Assembly (NCBI RefSeq): GCF_003259955.1
Contig: NZ_QLMK01000001.1
Location: forward strand, 372,001-436,000
Direction: 5' to 3'
DNA from: Falsochrobactrum ovis
GTDB taxonomy: Bacteria; Pseudomonadota; Alphaproteobacteria; Rhizobiales; Rhizobiaceae
DNA: 64,000 nucleotides
Made by a program: the position numbers and the translations under genes. Below are positions 20,797 through 31,184 of the stretch, one piece after another (position 1 is the first letter of the stretch; the number at the start of each line of letters is the position of its first letter). Below the pieces are notes generated by a model. It was not told the origin of the DNA. It did no database searches and saw only the letters and a list, made by a program, of their open reading frames with translations.

Positions 20797-21414
20797 ATGA
20801 AGATCAGCGCTTTGAACTTGGCTGCTGCCGTAATTCTGGGAGGGGCTCTTGCGGGCTGCACTTCAACAGGCGGGAGCTATTATTCAGCATCCTATAGCTC
20901 AATAACTGACGCTGGCTATACAATTCCCGCCATTCCGCGTGAGAAAATCCCCGCGCAATATCGTCGTCAGATTGTCAACTATAAAACAGATGAGAAACCA
21001 GGCACGATTATCGTCAACACGAAAGAAAAGTTCCTTTATTTCGTAATGCCAGACGGCAAAGCCATGCGCTATGGCATCGGTGTTGGGCGCGAAGGTTTCG
21101 GTTGGTCGGGCACCGCACAGGTTGCCATGAAACGCGAATGGCCGACATGGACACCGCCCGCGCCAATGATACGCCGTCAGCCCGAACTTGCTAAATATCG
21201 CGGTGGAATGAAGCCTGGTCTTAATAATCCGCTCGGCGCACGTGCGCTTTATCTTTATAATAAGGGAGGCGACACCGGATATCGCATCCATGGCACGCCC
21301 GAATGGTGGTCAATCGGAAAATCCATGTCTTCCGGCTGCATTCGTTTGATGAATCAAGATATTATTGATTTGTACGAACGCGGTGATCGTGGTGCGAAAG
21401 TAATCGTAATTTAA
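20797..21414 (+). CDS. L,D-transpeptidase lipoprotein (YkuD/ErfK domain)
   Basis: The 205-aa protein has a lipoprotein signal peptide with lipobox LAGC (Cys20), so the mature enzyme is probably anchored in the periplasm. The YkuD domain occupies about residues 68-205. Its catalytic segment runs from GYRIHGTPEWWSIGK to SMSSGCIRLMNQD, with His and Cys near 164 and 183. Such enzymes make 3-3 peptidoglycan crosslinks or attach beta-barrel outer-membrane proteins to peptidoglycan, the latter shown in Brucella-related bacteria. Which reaction this one performs cannot be told from sequence. A hairpin at 21434-21463 follows. Confidence 0.88.
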   Translation: MKISALNLAAAVILGGALAGCTSTGGSYYSASYSSITDAGYTIPAIPREKIPAQYRRQIVNYKTDEKPGTIIVNTKEKFLYFVMPDGKAMRYGIGVGREGFGWSGTAQVAMKREWPTWTPPAPMIRRQPELAKYRGGMKPGLNNPLGARALYLYNKGGDTGYRIHGTPEWWSIGKSMSSGCIRLMNQDIIDLYERGDRGAKVIVI

Positions 21415-21433
21415 ATTCGCCAAAGTGCTCGCG

Positions 21434-21463
21434 GGTGCGCCCCGAATTGCTCCGGGGCGCACC
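21434..21463. terminator. GC-rich hairpin after the L,D-transpeptidase gene
   Basis: GGTGCGCCCCG (21434-21444) pairs perfectly with CGGGGCGCACC (21453-21463) across an 8-base loop. No T-run follows on either strand, so its strength as an intrinsic terminator is unclear. It lies between the L,D-transpeptidase gene and the minus-strand micro-ORF. Confidence 0.6.
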
Positions 21464-21474
21464 AAACAATATTG

Positions 21475-21588
21475 CTAAAACAAGTAGAACAGATAGGTGA
21501 TGGTTTCTGTTAGATAAGTAATAGTCTCATTAATTTTTTGAATCATGTTGTCCTGTTCATCTGGTGGTGGTGGGGGTAAATGTAGCAT
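21475..21588 (-). CDS. Possible 37-aa micro-protein
   Basis: An ATG-started minus-strand ORF encodes 37 residues. It begins MLHLPPPPPDEQDNM and continues with a repeated, amphipathic tail in which the motif ETITYL occurs twice before an aromatic FYLF end. AGAGGA lies upstream but at long spacing (about 13 nt). A strong hairpin follows the stop. The poly-Pro stretch reflects a CCACC repeat in the DNA. Real expression is uncertain. The internal repeat and hydrophobic C-terminus are what make it worth listing. Confidence 0.3.
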   Translation of the reverse strand: MLHLPPPPPDEQDNMIQKINETITYLTETITYLFYLF

Positions 21589-21720
21589 GTGCTATTTTAG
21601 TCCTCTTTTACGAGGCGCACTTTATTATTTTATTTTAAACTGAAAATCGCAAATAATTGCCCCCAAATTCAGCAGGATTGAGAGTTCCACTGAGCTTGGA
21701 GGCCAACTTCTGTGTTAAAT

Positions 21721-22293
21721 TTAAATCTGTTCCACCTGCTGCACTTCTGGCACAAAGTGACGCAAAAGATTCTGAATGCCGTGCTTGAGCGTGGCGGTCG
21801 ATGATGGGCAACCTGCACAAGCACCCTTCATATGCAAAAACACGGTTCCGTTTTCAAAGCCACGGAATGTGATGTCGCCGCCATCTTGAGCTACGGCCGG
21901 GCGAACCCGCGTTTCAATCAGTTCCTTGATGGTTTCAACGATTTCTGCATCCGCATCATCGAAAAACTCTTCATCATTATGTGAATGGGCGGCGCCAGCT
22001 CCATTTGTGTTTATCATGACCGGCGCGCCAGACATGAAATGTTCCATAATGGTGCCCAAAATAGCAGGCTTTAGATGCTGCCACTCACCATCATCTTTGG
22101 TTACGGTGATAAAATCATAGCCGAAGAAAACGCCAGTTACCCCGGGAACGCCAAAAAGTTTGGCAGCAAGCTGCGAACTATTGCCGGCACTGGCCGCATC
22201 TCTAAAGTCAGCCGTGCCCTCGGGCATGACGACTTTGCCGGGAAGAAACTTCAAAGTTGCCGGATTTGGCGTGGTTTCAGTTTGGATGAACAT
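21721..22293 (-). CDS. NifU/Nfu family iron-sulfur cluster carrier
   Basis: The 190-aa protein has an N-terminal Nfu_N domain (about 1-88, starting MFIQTETTPNPATLKFLPG). A C-terminal NifU domain follows with the cluster-binding CxxC in GACAGCPSSTATLK (near 155). A short acidic linker (NDEEFFDDADAEI) joins them. Such proteins carry assembled 4Fe-4S clusters to target enzymes in the cytoplasm. Client enzymes encoded in this window would include the sulfite reductase and APS reductase, but that link is only inference. A universal stress protein gene lies 111 bases upstream on the same strand. Confidence 0.92.
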   Translation of the reverse strand: MFIQTETTPNPATLKFLPGKVVMPEGTADFRDAASAGNSSQLAAKLFGVPGVTGVFFGYDFITVTKDDGEWQHLKPAILGTIMEHFMSGAPVMINTNGAGAAHSHNDEEFFDDADAEIVETIKELIETRVRPAVAQDGGDITFRGFENGTVFLHMKGACAGCPSSTATLKHGIQNLLRHFVPEVQQVEQI

Positions 22294-22404
22294 GCACGTT
22301 CTCCGCTTTCATATCTGGGATTTCTAATTTGCGCTCGTCAAAATGGAGGCTCCAAATAGAAGCGAGGCTCCACCGGCAGCATTCTCTGCTTTAATATAGG
22401 ATGT

Positions 22405-22893
22405 TTAAGTCACCGCATCAATGTCGTCATCGGGCAGTCCGGCAGGAATCACCGTTACGGGGATGGGAAACTGACTGCGCGATGCCAATGATTGCACAAG
22501 CGGGCCTGGACCTTCCTTGCCCGACCCAGCAGCAAGCACTAATATAGCAATATCCTGATCTTCATCAATCAGGCTGGTTAATTCTTCGCTTGTTCGGCCT
22601 TCGCGTATTATCAGTTCCGGCTCAATCCCCTGTTGTTCGCGAACGGTTGCAGCAAATTTTTCCAATATGGCAGTCGCGCGATCACGAGCTTCTTGCTCCA
22701 TGATTTCGCCAACGCCCAAAATTTGCTGAAACTCAGAATTATCCACCACATATAGCATCACAAGCGACCCGCCAGTATTTTTGGCACGGCGCGAGGCATA
22801 GGCTACGGCGCGCTCACATTCGGGCGTGTCGTCAATTACTGCCAGAAATTTGCGTCTATGTCCGGCTTCCCGACTCAGTCTTTTGGATACCAT
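22405..22893 (-). CDS. Universal stress protein family (UspA)
   Basis: The 162-aa protein is a single Usp domain. It begins with a strand and loop of the type FLAVIDDTPECERAVAYASRRA. Near the C-terminus it has VLAAGSGKEGPGPL, a rough match to the ATP-binding GxxGxxxxG(S) pattern, followed by FPIPVTVIPAG. Usp proteins bind nucleotides and respond to stress, and no specific function can be assigned. It lies between trpS and nfu on the same strand, as in other Rhizobiales. Confidence 0.85.
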   Translation of the reverse strand: MVSKRLSREAGHRRKFLAVIDDTPECERAVAYASRRAKNTGGSLVMLYVVDNSEFQQILGVGEIMEQEARDRATAILEKFAATVREQQGIEPELIIREGRTSEELTSLIDEDQDIAILVLAAGSGKEGPGPLVQSLASRSQFPIPVTVIPAGLPDDDIDAVT

Positions 22894-22959
22894 GGCGGCA
22901 ATGTGCCATTGCTGGCGGTTGCCCGCAAGCGGGCAACCTTCGATTTTCTAAAATAGCGT

Positions 22960-24027
22960 TTAGTTTTGCAGCCAACCGATAATGTCGCGAACATTTTTCA
23001 TAGTGTTTTCCGCAATCACACCAGCACGTTCACCGCCATCGCGTAACACGCTGTCAATATAGCCCGGATCAGCAACGAGGCGTCTCATTTCTTCTGTGAT
23101 GGGCGATAAACGCGTAACTGCAAGCTCGGCTAGAGCAGATTTGAATTCGGAAAACTGGCGTCCGCCAAATTCAACCAGAACTTCTTCTTTTGATTTGGAA
23201 GCGAGCGCTGCATAAATTCCAACCAGATTGTCAGCTTCTGGGCGACCAGTGAGTCCATTTAGCTCCGATGGCAGACCTTCAGAGTCGGTTTTGGCTCTGC
23301 GGATCTTCTTGTTGATCGTGTCTTCGTCATCAATCAGATTGATGCGCGAAAGATCCGAAGGGTCGGATTTAGACATTTTCTTGGTGCCATCGCGCAGCGA
23401 CATAATACGCATAGCCGGGCCAGAAATCATCGGTTCTGTCATTGGAAAGAAACCGGAAATCTGCTCGTCGCCAACCTGCATATCAACACCAATTCCCAGC
23501 GATGCAATACGGTCGGAATAGTCATTATTGAACTTTTGAGCGATGTCGCGGGTGAGTTCCAGATGTTGTTTCTGATCATCTCCGACCGGCACATGGGTTG
23601 CACGATAGAGTAAAATATCAGCGGCCATCAGGCTGGGATAAGCAAAAAGCCCAAGTGATGCATTTTCGCGATCTTTGCCCGCCTTGTCTTTGAACTGCGT
23701 CATGCGGCTCATCCAGCCGACGCGGGCAACACAGTTAAAGACCCATGCCAGCTCTGCATGTTGCATCACTCGGCTTTGGTTGAAAACAATGCTTTTCTTG
23801 GCATCAATACCAGCGGCCAAAAAAGCTGCGGCCACTTCGCGGGTTGATTGCAGCAATTCAGCCGGGTCAGGTGAAACCGTCAGCGCGTGCATATCCACCA
23901 CGCAATAAATACATTCCTGCGTGTCTTGGATCTCAACCCACCGCTTGATTGCGCCCAGATAATTTCCCAGATGAAGATTTCCGGTCGGCTGAACTCCGGA
24001 GAAAACAAGCGGTTTGAACGTGCTCAT
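22960..24027 (-). CDS. trpS: Tryptophanyl-tRNA synthetase
   Basis: This class I aminoacyl-tRNA synthetase has about 355 aa. The HIGH-like motif is [13 protein letters not shown] (near 12-24) and the KMSKS loop is [12 protein letters not shown] (near 205). The segment DMHALTV and the dimer-interface region are normal. I chose the start at 24027 ([16 protein letters not shown]), with AGGA about 8 nt upstream; the frame extends 18 codons further without support. It is downstream of murJ on the same strand. Confidence 0.95.
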   Translation of the reverse strand: MSTFKPLVFSGVQPTGNLHLGNYLGAIKRWVEIQDTQECIYCVVDMHALTVSPDPAELLQSTREVAAAFLAAGIDAKKSIVFNQSRVMQHAELAWVFNCVARVGWMSRMTQFKDKAGKDRENASLGLFAYPSLMAADILLYRATHVPVGDDQKQHLELTRDIAQKFNNDYSDRIASLGIGVDMQVGDEQISGFFPMTEPMISGPAMRIMSLRDGTKKMSKSDPSDLSRINLIDDEDTINKKIRRAKTDSEGLPSELNGLTGRPEADNLVGIYAALASKSKEEVLVEFGGRQFSEFKSALAELAVTRLSPITEEMRRLVADPGYIDSVLRDGGERAGVIAENTMKNVRDIIGWLQN

Positions 24028-24121
24028 AATGATATCCTGAAGGTTAGCCCCGCCGGTGGAGAGCGGGGAGGGAATTAACATCGGTCTTTTCGCAGAGGCA
24101 CATTAGGCTTTCAAGCGGAAA

Positions 24122-25711
24122 TCATGTTTTGCCGTCGTCTTGCTTTTTTGCCGCGCCGCGTCTGACGCTTCGCCGGATCATAGCCATATTGGCGCCGCCA
24201 AGTCCAAACGCTAAAGCGAAGTATATCGCCATGGCGCCAAACACAATGGCTGTAACCATTGCGGCACGCATCACAAGCGAGGCTGAGGATGACAATTCCT
24301 GCGCAAAATATCCTGTCGCAAAATAAATTGCAGCGGCCATAATGCCAGCAGCAATCATAAGGCGGGGTATACGCGTCAGAAGCGGAATATCTCGGCCCCA
24401 GTGGCCGCGCATAACCAGCGTTGCAAACAGCAACACCGCATTGACCCAACCTGCGACAATCTCGGCAATGGCAATACCATTGGGTCCTATGCGCGGGAAC
24501 AGTGTTATGGCGAGCGTGATATTCACCGCCACCGAAATGGCCGCGAAAATCATCGGCGTCCGTGTATCCTCGCGGGCAAAGAAACCCGGTATGAACGCTT
24601 TAATTAACACAAAAGCAGGCAGGCCAAGCCCGTAAATTGCAAGAATATTTGATACGACCAATGTGGATTCGGCGCTAAATTGCCCGCGTTCAAAAAGCAG
24701 CCGCACAATAGGCTCTGACATCACCAAAAGAGCGGCTGCAGCAGGCAGTGTCAGAAAAAGCGTAAATTCAACGGAGCGGTTTTGCAGGCTTGAGGCTTCC
24801 TGCATGTGTCCGCCGCGCAAAGCACGGGCGAGTTCTGGCAACAACACGGTCGCAACCGCAATGCCGACCACGCCAAGCGGCAGCTGATAGATGCGGTCAG
24901 CATAGACGAGCGAGGACACAGCCCCTTCCATACCGGACGCAATATTTGTGTTAATCAGCAGATTGATTTGAGTAATCCCACCGGTAATTGCAGCGGGCAA
25001 TGCCAATACCAGCAATCTTTTGACATTATTTGTCAGCCGCGGACGGCGAAAGCCGATCTTAATACCAGCATTGCGAACGGCAAACCAAACGATGGCAAGT
25101 TGTACCAATCCCGCCGCCATAACACCCCATGACAGCGCATACCCCACCGCAAGCGCGTCATAGCCTTGCCACCACGCAACGGCCAATACGCCAATCAGGA
25201 TGATATTGAGAAATACCGGCGCAATCGCTGCAGCAAAATAGCGGTGCAAAGAATTAAGCATTCCACCCATCATGGCTGCAAGCGACATACAGGCCAGATA
25301 GGGGAACATGATAATAGCGAGCTGCACCGTGTTGTGAAACTTTTCTGGATCATCGCTAAAACCCGGCGCAATTACCGTGCGCACGATCACGGGCATTGAA
25401 AGTTCCATGGCGATGGTCAGAAACAGAAGAACCGTGAACAGCACCCCGAAAACTTCTTCGGAAAAGCGGCGGGCGCCCTCCATGCCATTATTTTCTATTT
25501 CACGGGCAAAAAGCGGCACGAAGGCCGAATTAAAAGCGCCTTCTGCAAAAAGCCTGCGAAAAGTATTTGGAAATCGAAAAGCCGCATTAAAAGCATCCGC
25601 AACGGGACCGGTGCCAAGCGCTGCGGCCATGAGCATTTCGCGCGTGAAGCCGAAGATGCGGCTCATGAGCGTCCCGGACGCAACTGTTGCGAACTTTTTG
25701 ACCAGACTCAT
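24122..25711 (-). CDS. murJ: Lipid II flippase MurJ
   Basis: The 529-aa polytopic membrane protein of the MOP superfamily has about 14 transmembrane segments. It has the characteristic start MSLVKKFATVASGTLMSRI, the segment ADAFNAAFRFPNTFRRLFAEGAF and the conserved SLVYADRIYQLPLGVVGIA. It moves lipid II across the inner membrane for peptidoglycan synthesis. The gene follows glnD by 24 bases on the same strand, the conserved glnD-murJ-trpS order of Rhizobiales. Confidence 0.95.
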   Translation of the reverse strand: MSLVKKFATVASGTLMSRIFGFTREMLMAAALGTGPVADAFNAAFRFPNTFRRLFAEGAFNSAFVPLFAREIENNGMEGARRFSEEVFGVLFTVLLFLTIAMELSMPVIVRTVIAPGFSDDPEKFHNTVQLAIIMFPYLACMSLAAMMGGMLNSLHRYFAAAIAPVFLNIILIGVLAVAWWQGYDALAVGYALSWGVMAAGLVQLAIVWFAVRNAGIKIGFRRPRLTNNVKRLLVLALPAAITGGITQINLLINTNIASGMEGAVSSLVYADRIYQLPLGVVGIAVATVLLPELARALRGGHMQEASSLQNRSVEFTLFLTLPAAAALLVMSEPIVRLLFERGQFSAESTLVVSNILAIYGLGLPAFVLIKAFIPGFFAREDTRTPMIFAAISVAVNITLAITLFPRIGPNGIAIAEIVAGWVNAVLLFATLVMRGHWGRDIPLLTRIPRLMIAAGIMAAAIYFATGYFAQELSSSASLVMRAAMVTAIVFGAMAIYFALAFGLGGANMAMIRRSVRRGAAKKQDDGKT

Positions 25712-25735
25712 GCAGTGAATAACCTATGCTGCGGC

Positions 25736-28528
25736 CTAAGAAGAACGGCCGTTTGTCTTTGCGTTGCCTTCTCCGGCAAGAACCGCAAGCAATTTGCGCT
25801 TTATATTGCCCTGTCGGTTGGCATTTGAAATTTTGTGACCGACAAGATCGGTTACATAAAAACTATCAATCACCTTTTCGCCAAATGTGGTGATATGCGC
25901 TGAAGCAATATCCAGTGAAAGATCGGATATAAGGCCAGTCAGTTCGGACAAAAGCCCGGGACGGTCAAGTCCTTCGACCTCAATAACTGTAAATTTATCT
26001 GACAATCTATTGTTGATTTCGACACGCGGTTCGACAGAAAACGCCTTGGCTCCCCGTTTGGGCTTGGTGCGTTTTGCCAGAACATCCGGCAAATGTGCTT
26101 TTCCAGAAAGCACGTCCTCAATCACTTTGCCAACGCGCTCCGCTCGCCTGCGTTCGTCTTCATCCGTATCAAACTCGCGATTAATCAGGATTATATCGAG
26201 CGCACGCCCATCGCCGGTGGTGAAAATCTGCGCATCTACAATATTCGCGCCCGCTGCCGCGCACGCGCCGGTGATAATGGAAAGCAATCGCGGATGATCA
26301 GGTGCAAGCACGGTAATTTCCGTCACCGCCTCAAAAGTAAGAGGCTTTGCCATAGTGGCAAGTGCGCGACCCGACTTGTCAGCTTCACGAATGAAGTGCG
26401 CATGACGCACTTGATCTTCTAGCGCCACGGTCAGAAAATAGTTGGTGTAATGCAGATCAATATAAGCATCACGCTCTGCTTGCGGCCACTCAGAGAGCTT
26501 TTCTGCAAGCTCTTCGCGGGCCTGTCTGCCGCGATCAGCGCGTGGCAATTTGGAAAAACCGCCCGTTAGCAGCAGCTCGGTTTCATAAAACAGCGTGCGC
26601 AGCAATTGCCCCTTCCACCCGTTCCAAACGCCCGGCCCGACAGCCTTGATATCGCAAACCGTCAGGATGAGCAAAAGCTTAAGCCGCTCCATGGTTTGCA
26701 CTTTGGCGGCAAAGTCAACGATCGTCTTTCGGTCATTGAGATCACGCGATTGTGCCACCATACTCATGGTTAGGTGCTCCTGCACCAACCATGCGACAGT
26801 TTCCGTGTCGGCGGCAGAGAGGCCAAAGCGGGGACAAAGCTTTCTGGCGATTTTTGCGCCCGCTATTGAATGATCTTCAGGCCGACCCTTCGCAATATCG
26901 TGCAGCAGCAAAGCCGCATAAAGCAAGTTGCGGTCTCGTTTGATCGTATTGATCGTATGATTTGATAGCGGGTGTTCACTTTCAAGTTCGCCATGCTCGA
27001 TTTCAGACAAAACCGCAATACAGCGCAGCAAATGCTCGTCCACCGTATAATGATGATACATATTAAACTGCATCATCGCGACGATCTTGCCAAAATCCGG
27101 AATAAATTTACCCAACACGCCTGATTCATTCATACGCCGCAAAATCAGTTCCGGATTGCGCGGGGATGTCAGAATTTCAAGGAACAGCTTATTCGCTTCC
27201 GGATTTTCGCGTAGCGCAGCATTGATCAGCCTGAGCGAGCGGGTAAGCTGCTTCATTGCGTCGGGGTGAAACTCCATCCCATATTTGTCTGCAAGCTGGA
27301 AAATACGAATAATATTGACCGGATCAACCTTGAAAACATCTGGCGATGCGATGTTGATGCGGTGATTTTCCGACACAAAATTAGGGTTTCCGGCAAGCTT
27401 TCTCTTTCGATTGGAAAAGGTTAGAAAAATACGGTTAAAGCCGGGCACATGTTTTGCCTGTTGCTCTTCAAGGGCTGCACAGAGAATACGGGTCAGATCA
27501 CCCACATCTTTTGCCACAAGAAAATAATGTTTCATGAACCGTTCAACAAAGTTCTGTCCGGGATGCTCGGTATAGCCGAGCCGTTGAGCGATTTCTGGCT
27601 GTATGTCGAAGGATAGCCGTTCTTCTGCTTTGAGAGTGGCAAAATGCATATGACAACGTACTGCCCAAAGAAAATCTTCCGATTTGTTGAAGAGATTCAT
27701 CTCTGCGCGCGAAAGCACACCAAGTTTTATGAGATCTTCTTTGCTTTTGACGCGATAAAAATATTTAGCGATCCAGAATAAAGTATGCAGATCGCGCTGG
27801 CCGCCTTTGCCCTCTTTGACATTGGGTTCGACAAGATAACGGCTCTCACCGGATTTAAAATGTCGCGCATCGCGCTCAGCTAGTTTTGCCTGAATGAATT
27901 CCGGGCCGGTACCCTTGACCACTTCCTCATCAAACCGATCGACCAAAGTTTCAAAAAGCGAACGATTTCCGACAATAAAACGCGCATCCAAAACGCTGGT
28001 GCGTATCGTCATATCTTCGCGGGAAAGGCGGATCGTTTCGTCAATGCTGCGGGTGGAATGGCCGACTTTTAGCCCCATATCCCAGAGCATGTAGAGCATA
28101 TATTCCAAGACCTGCTCACCCCATGGGGTCTGCTTGTAGGGCAGAAGAAATAACAGGTCGATATCAGAACCCGGCGCAAGTCCCCCGCGTCCATAACCAC
28201 CCACCGCCACCACTGCCATATTCTCGGCTTTCGACGGGTTGATGGCCGGATAGACTTTTGTGGTTGCGAACTCAAAGAGTGTGCGAATGAGCGTATCCAT
28301 TAAATAGGACAGCCGCCGCGCACAAAGAGTGCCTCGGCCGTCTTTAATCAGCATAGCTTCGGCATTGGCGCGTCCCCGGATCAGCGCATCCTTGAAAGCC
28401 TGAAGAATAACTCTGCGAGTGACCGAACCAGTATAGCTATCATCGGATGCATCTGCCAATTCATGCAGTTTGCGCGCAAAGGCTTCAGCATTGATAATCT
28501 CTTCCAGTCTCAGATCGTGCGCGCTCAT
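25736..28528 (-). CDS. glnD: Bifunctional PII uridylyltransferase/uridylyl-removing enzyme
   Basis: The 930-aa nitrogen sensor uridylylates PII proteins under nitrogen limitation and deuridylylates them when glutamine is high. Domains in order are: nucleotidyltransferase with [20 protein letters not shown] (near 110-130); HD phosphohydrolase with [10 protein letters not shown] and LLHDIAKG; and two C-terminal ACT domains beginning [14 protein letters not shown] and [18 protein letters not shown] that bind glutamine. It connects to rpoN and ptsN, also in this window, through nitrogen control. A 21-bp palindrome lies 104 bases upstream of its start. Confidence 0.96.
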   Translation of the reverse strand: MSAHDLRLEEIINAEAFARKLHELADASDDSYTGSVTRRVILQAFKDALIRGRANAEAMLIKDGRGTLCARRLSYLMDTLIRTLFEFATTKVYPAINPSKAENMAVVAVGGYGRGGLAPGSDIDLLFLLPYKQTPWGEQVLEYMLYMLWDMGLKVGHSTRSIDETIRLSREDMTIRTSVLDARFIVGNRSLFETLVDRFDEEVVKGTGPEFIQAKLAERDARHFKSGESRYLVEPNVKEGKGGQRDLHTLFWIAKYFYRVKSKEDLIKLGVLSRAEMNLFNKSEDFLWAVRCHMHFATLKAEERLSFDIQPEIAQRLGYTEHPGQNFVERFMKHYFLVAKDVGDLTRILCAALEEQQAKHVPGFNRIFLTFSNRKRKLAGNPNFVSENHRINIASPDVFKVDPVNIIRIFQLADKYGMEFHPDAMKQLTRSLRLINAALRENPEANKLFLEILTSPRNPELILRRMNESGVLGKFIPDFGKIVAMMQFNMYHHYTVDEHLLRCIAVLSEIEHGELESEHPLSNHTINTIKRDRNLLYAALLLHDIAKGRPEDHSIAGAKIARKLCPRFGLSAADTETVAWLVQEHLTMSMVAQSRDLNDRKTIVDFAAKVQTMERLKLLLILTVCDIKAVGPGVWNGWKGQLLRTLFYETELLLTGGFSKLPRADRGRQAREELAEKLSEWPQAERDAYIDLHYTNYFLTVALEDQVRHAHFIREADKSGRALATMAKPLTFEAVTEITVLAPDHPRLLSIITGACAAAGANIVDAQIFTTGDGRALDIILINREFDTDEDERRRAERVGKVIEDVLSGKAHLPDVLAKRTKPKRGAKAFSVEPRVEINNRLSDKFTVIEVEGLDRPGLLSELTGLISDLSLDIASAHITTFGEKVIDSFYVTDLVGHKISNANRQGNIKRKLLAVLAGEGNAKTNGRSS

Positions 28529-28631
28529 ACAGATTCAAGGTCCGGTTGCAGGTTAACATCCATGCATTCCTATAACCCTTTTTCCCTATCATGAACACGT
28601 CAAACGCTGACCGATCTAACCATATTGGATA

Positions 28632-28652
28632 CCCAGCAATTAAATTGCTGGG
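28632..28652. repeat. 21-bp perfect palindrome upstream of glnD
   Basis: CCCAGCAATT (28632-28641) and AATTGCTGGG (28643-28652) form a perfect inverted repeat around a single central A. It lies 104 bases before the glnD start and 80 bases after the maeB stop, upstream of the maeB terminator. Without a loop it is more likely a protein-binding site than a hairpin. No regulator is known to me for this sequence. Confidence 0.5.
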
Positions 28653-28683
28653 CTCAATTGAACTATAAAACCAATAAATAAGC

Positions 28684-28710
28684 AAAAAGCCGGAAATTAT
28701 CCGGCTTTTT
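28684..28710. terminator. Bidirectional terminator between maeB and glnD
   Basis: AAAAAGCCGGA (28684-28694) pairs with TCCGGCTTTTT (28700-28710) across a 5-base loop. The U-run is built into both arms, so it works in either direction. It lies 23 bases past the maeB stop. Confidence 0.85.
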
Positions 28711-28732
28711 ATTTCGTAAATTAAAGATACTA

Positions 28733-31027
28733 TCAGTTGGTCGCATTATAAGCGGTGATCGCCGCCATATTTACAATGTCGGAATCCTTCGCCCCAATTG
28801 TAACGATCTGCGCTGGCTTATCGAGACCCACCAGTAGCGGCCCGATAATGGTTGCGCCGCCCAGCTCTTGAAGCATATCCGCTGCGATTGATGCCGAATG
28901 ATTATCAGGGGTGACGATCACATTGGCAGGGCCTGACAGGCGGATGAAGGGATATTGCTCCATCAGCTTTGGATTAAGTGCAACATCCGCGCTCATCTCT
29001 CCATCAAACTCAAAATCAACATGACGGCTGGCAAGAATGCGTACCGCTTCCTGTATCCGGGCAGAGCGTTCGCCCCCCATATGACCGAATGTGGAAAAAG
29101 CGGTTAGAGCAACGCGCGGCTCATATCCCATTCGACGCGCCATGCCGGCTGCTTCGACTGCTATATCTGCAAGTTCCACCGGCGTGGGCGCTTCATGTAC
29201 GGCTGTGTCTGCAATGAACACGGTTCGCCCTCGGCAGAGCGCGATCGAAACTCCGACGACGCGATGTCCGGGTTTTGAATCGATCACCCGACAAACATCG
29301 TCCAGACCGGTCGCGTAATTACGTGTAACGCCCGTTACCATGCCGTCCGCATCGCCCAAAGCCACCATGCAAGCGGCAAAATGATTACGGTCATTATTAA
29401 TCAGGCGATGACAATCACGCGTCAGATACCCTTTACGCTGCAATTTTTCATAAAGATAATCTGCATAGGCCGAGTTGCGGCTGGATAGACGAGCATTGAT
29501 GATCTCAATTCCGGGACGCGTGAGATCAAGCCCCGCTGCCTTTGCCGTCTCGGCCACGCGTTCCTCACGGCCAACGAGGATTGCAGTGCCAAGCCCCTGA
29601 TTGACATAGGAAACCGCCGCACGCATCACTTGCTCTTCTTCCCCTTCTGCAAACACAATTCGCTTGGGCTGACGGCGCACCCGTTCATAAATACCGCGAA
29701 GCGTGGAGGCAATCGGATCACGGCGGGCCAGCAATTCGCGTTTATACCCCTCAAGATCCTCAATCACCCGCCCGGCGACACCCGTTTCCATTGCAGCCTT
29801 GGCAACGGCTGCGGAGACTGTCGCAAGCAAACGCGGATCAAATGGAACCGGAATAATATAATTGGGCCCGAAACGCGGACGGCTGCCCTGATAGGCTGCG
29901 ATCACCTCATCAGGCACATCTTCGCGCGCAAGTTCAGCAAGAGCGTGTACCGCTGCAATCTTCATTTCATCATTGATGGTCGTTGCCCGCACATCCAGCG
30001 CACCCCGGAAAATATAGGGAAAGCCGAGCACATTATTGACCTGGTTCGGATAATCCGAGCGGCCCGTTGCAACGATCGCATCATCGCGGATTTCAGCAAC
30101 CTGTTCAGGCGTGATTTCAGGATCAGGATTGGCCATTGCAAAAATAATCGGATTGGGTGCCATTGAGCGCACCATATCCTGCGTCAGCGCTCCTTTGGCC
30201 GACACACCAAAGAATATATCAGCGCCTTCCATGGCTTCAGCCAGCGTCCGCCGGCTCGTCTTGATCGCATGGGCTGATTTCCATTGGTTCATGCCCTCTT
30301 CGCGATCCTGATAAACCACGCCCTTAGTGTCGCAGAGAATGACATTTTCGGGCGAAAAACCCATTGCTTTGATAAGTTCGATACAGGCAATTCCGGCGGA
30401 GCCTGCGCCATTGCAGACAAGTTTGGTTGTCTTAATATCACGGCCCGTCAGATGCAGCGCATTGATCATGCCGGCTGCGGCGATGATTGCGGTTCCATGC
30501 TGATCATCATGAAAAACCGGAATATCCATCAATTCACGCAAGCGCTGCTCGATAATGAAACAATCCGGTGCTCTGATATCTTCAAGATTAATACCGCCAA
30601 AACTGGGGCCAAGATAGCGAACCGCATTGATGAACGCATCAATATCGGTTGTATCGATTTCAAGGTCGATGGCATCCACATCCGCAAAGCGTTTGAAAAG
30701 AACAGCCTTACCTTCCATAACCGGCTTTGAAGCCAGCGCGCCGAGATTGCCGAGCCCAAGAATGGCCGTGCCATTGGAAACGACGGCTACAAGATTACCT
30801 TTGGCAGTATAATCATAAGCGTGGGCGGGGTTTGCCGCGATTGCATTCACAGGAACTGCAACCCCTGGCGAATAGGCAAGCGACAGGTCGCGTTGCGTGG
30901 TCATTGGCTTGGTTGGATTGATTTCAAGCTTGCCTGGGCGTCCCTGAGCATGAAAATCAAGCGCTTCTTTTTCACTTGCTGTGGGCGCGTGTTCTGGCGT
31001 GTTGCCCTTAAGCTTCGAGGCTGGCAA
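28733..31027 (-). CDS. maeB: NADP-dependent malic enzyme with phosphotransacetylase-like domain
   Basis: The 764-aa two-domain protein is of the MaeB type. The N-terminal malic enzyme domain (about 1-430) has [23 protein letters not shown] and [16 protein letters not shown], with an NAD(P) fold around [16 protein letters not shown]. The C-terminal half (about 440-764) resembles phosphate acetyltransferase ([14 protein letters not shown]) but is regulatory in this family. It decarboxylates malate to pyruvate. Rhizobia often carry two such enzymes, the NAD-type Dme and NADP-type Tme, and which this is cannot be settled by eye. Confidence 0.92.
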   Translation of the reverse strand: MPASKLKGNTPEHAPTASEKEALDFHAQGRPGKLEINPTKPMTTQRDLSLAYSPGVAVPVNAIAANPAHAYDYTAKGNLVAVVSNGTAILGLGNLGALASKPVMEGKAVLFKRFADVDAIDLEIDTTDIDAFINAVRYLGPSFGGINLEDIRAPDCFIIEQRLRELMDIPVFHDDQHGTAIIAAAGMINALHLTGRDIKTTKLVCNGAGSAGIACIELIKAMGFSPENVILCDTKGVVYQDREEGMNQWKSAHAIKTSRRTLAEAMEGADIFFGVSAKGALTQDMVRSMAPNPIIFAMANPDPEITPEQVAEIRDDAIVATGRSDYPNQVNNVLGFPYIFRGALDVRATTINDEMKIAAVHALAELAREDVPDEVIAAYQGSRPRFGPNYIIPVPFDPRLLATVSAAVAKAAMETGVAGRVIEDLEGYKRELLARRDPIASTLRGIYERVRRQPKRIVFAEGEEEQVMRAAVSYVNQGLGTAILVGREERVAETAKAAGLDLTRPGIEIINARLSSRNSAYADYLYEKLQRKGYLTRDCHRLINNDRNHFAACMVALGDADGMVTGVTRNYATGLDDVCRVIDSKPGHRVVGVSIALCRGRTVFIADTAVHEAPTPVELADIAVEAAGMARRMGYEPRVALTAFSTFGHMGGERSARIQEAVRILASRHVDFEFDGEMSADVALNPKLMEQYPFIRLSGPANVIVTPDNHSASIAADMLQELGGATIIGPLLVGLDKPAQIVTIGAKDSDIVNMAAITAYNATN

Positions 31028-31184
31028 TGTTTCCTCCCGGTTTAGCTGTTATGTAAATTCGATAGCGTTACTCAAGCGCCCTGTAAACAGGCCCAAATGG
31101 AATAGATCTTCTTCTTTCCGGACAGGTAATGAATTTTTATAACGTTATGGGCGGCAAAAGCGCAAGAAATGAAGGTTTTAAGGC

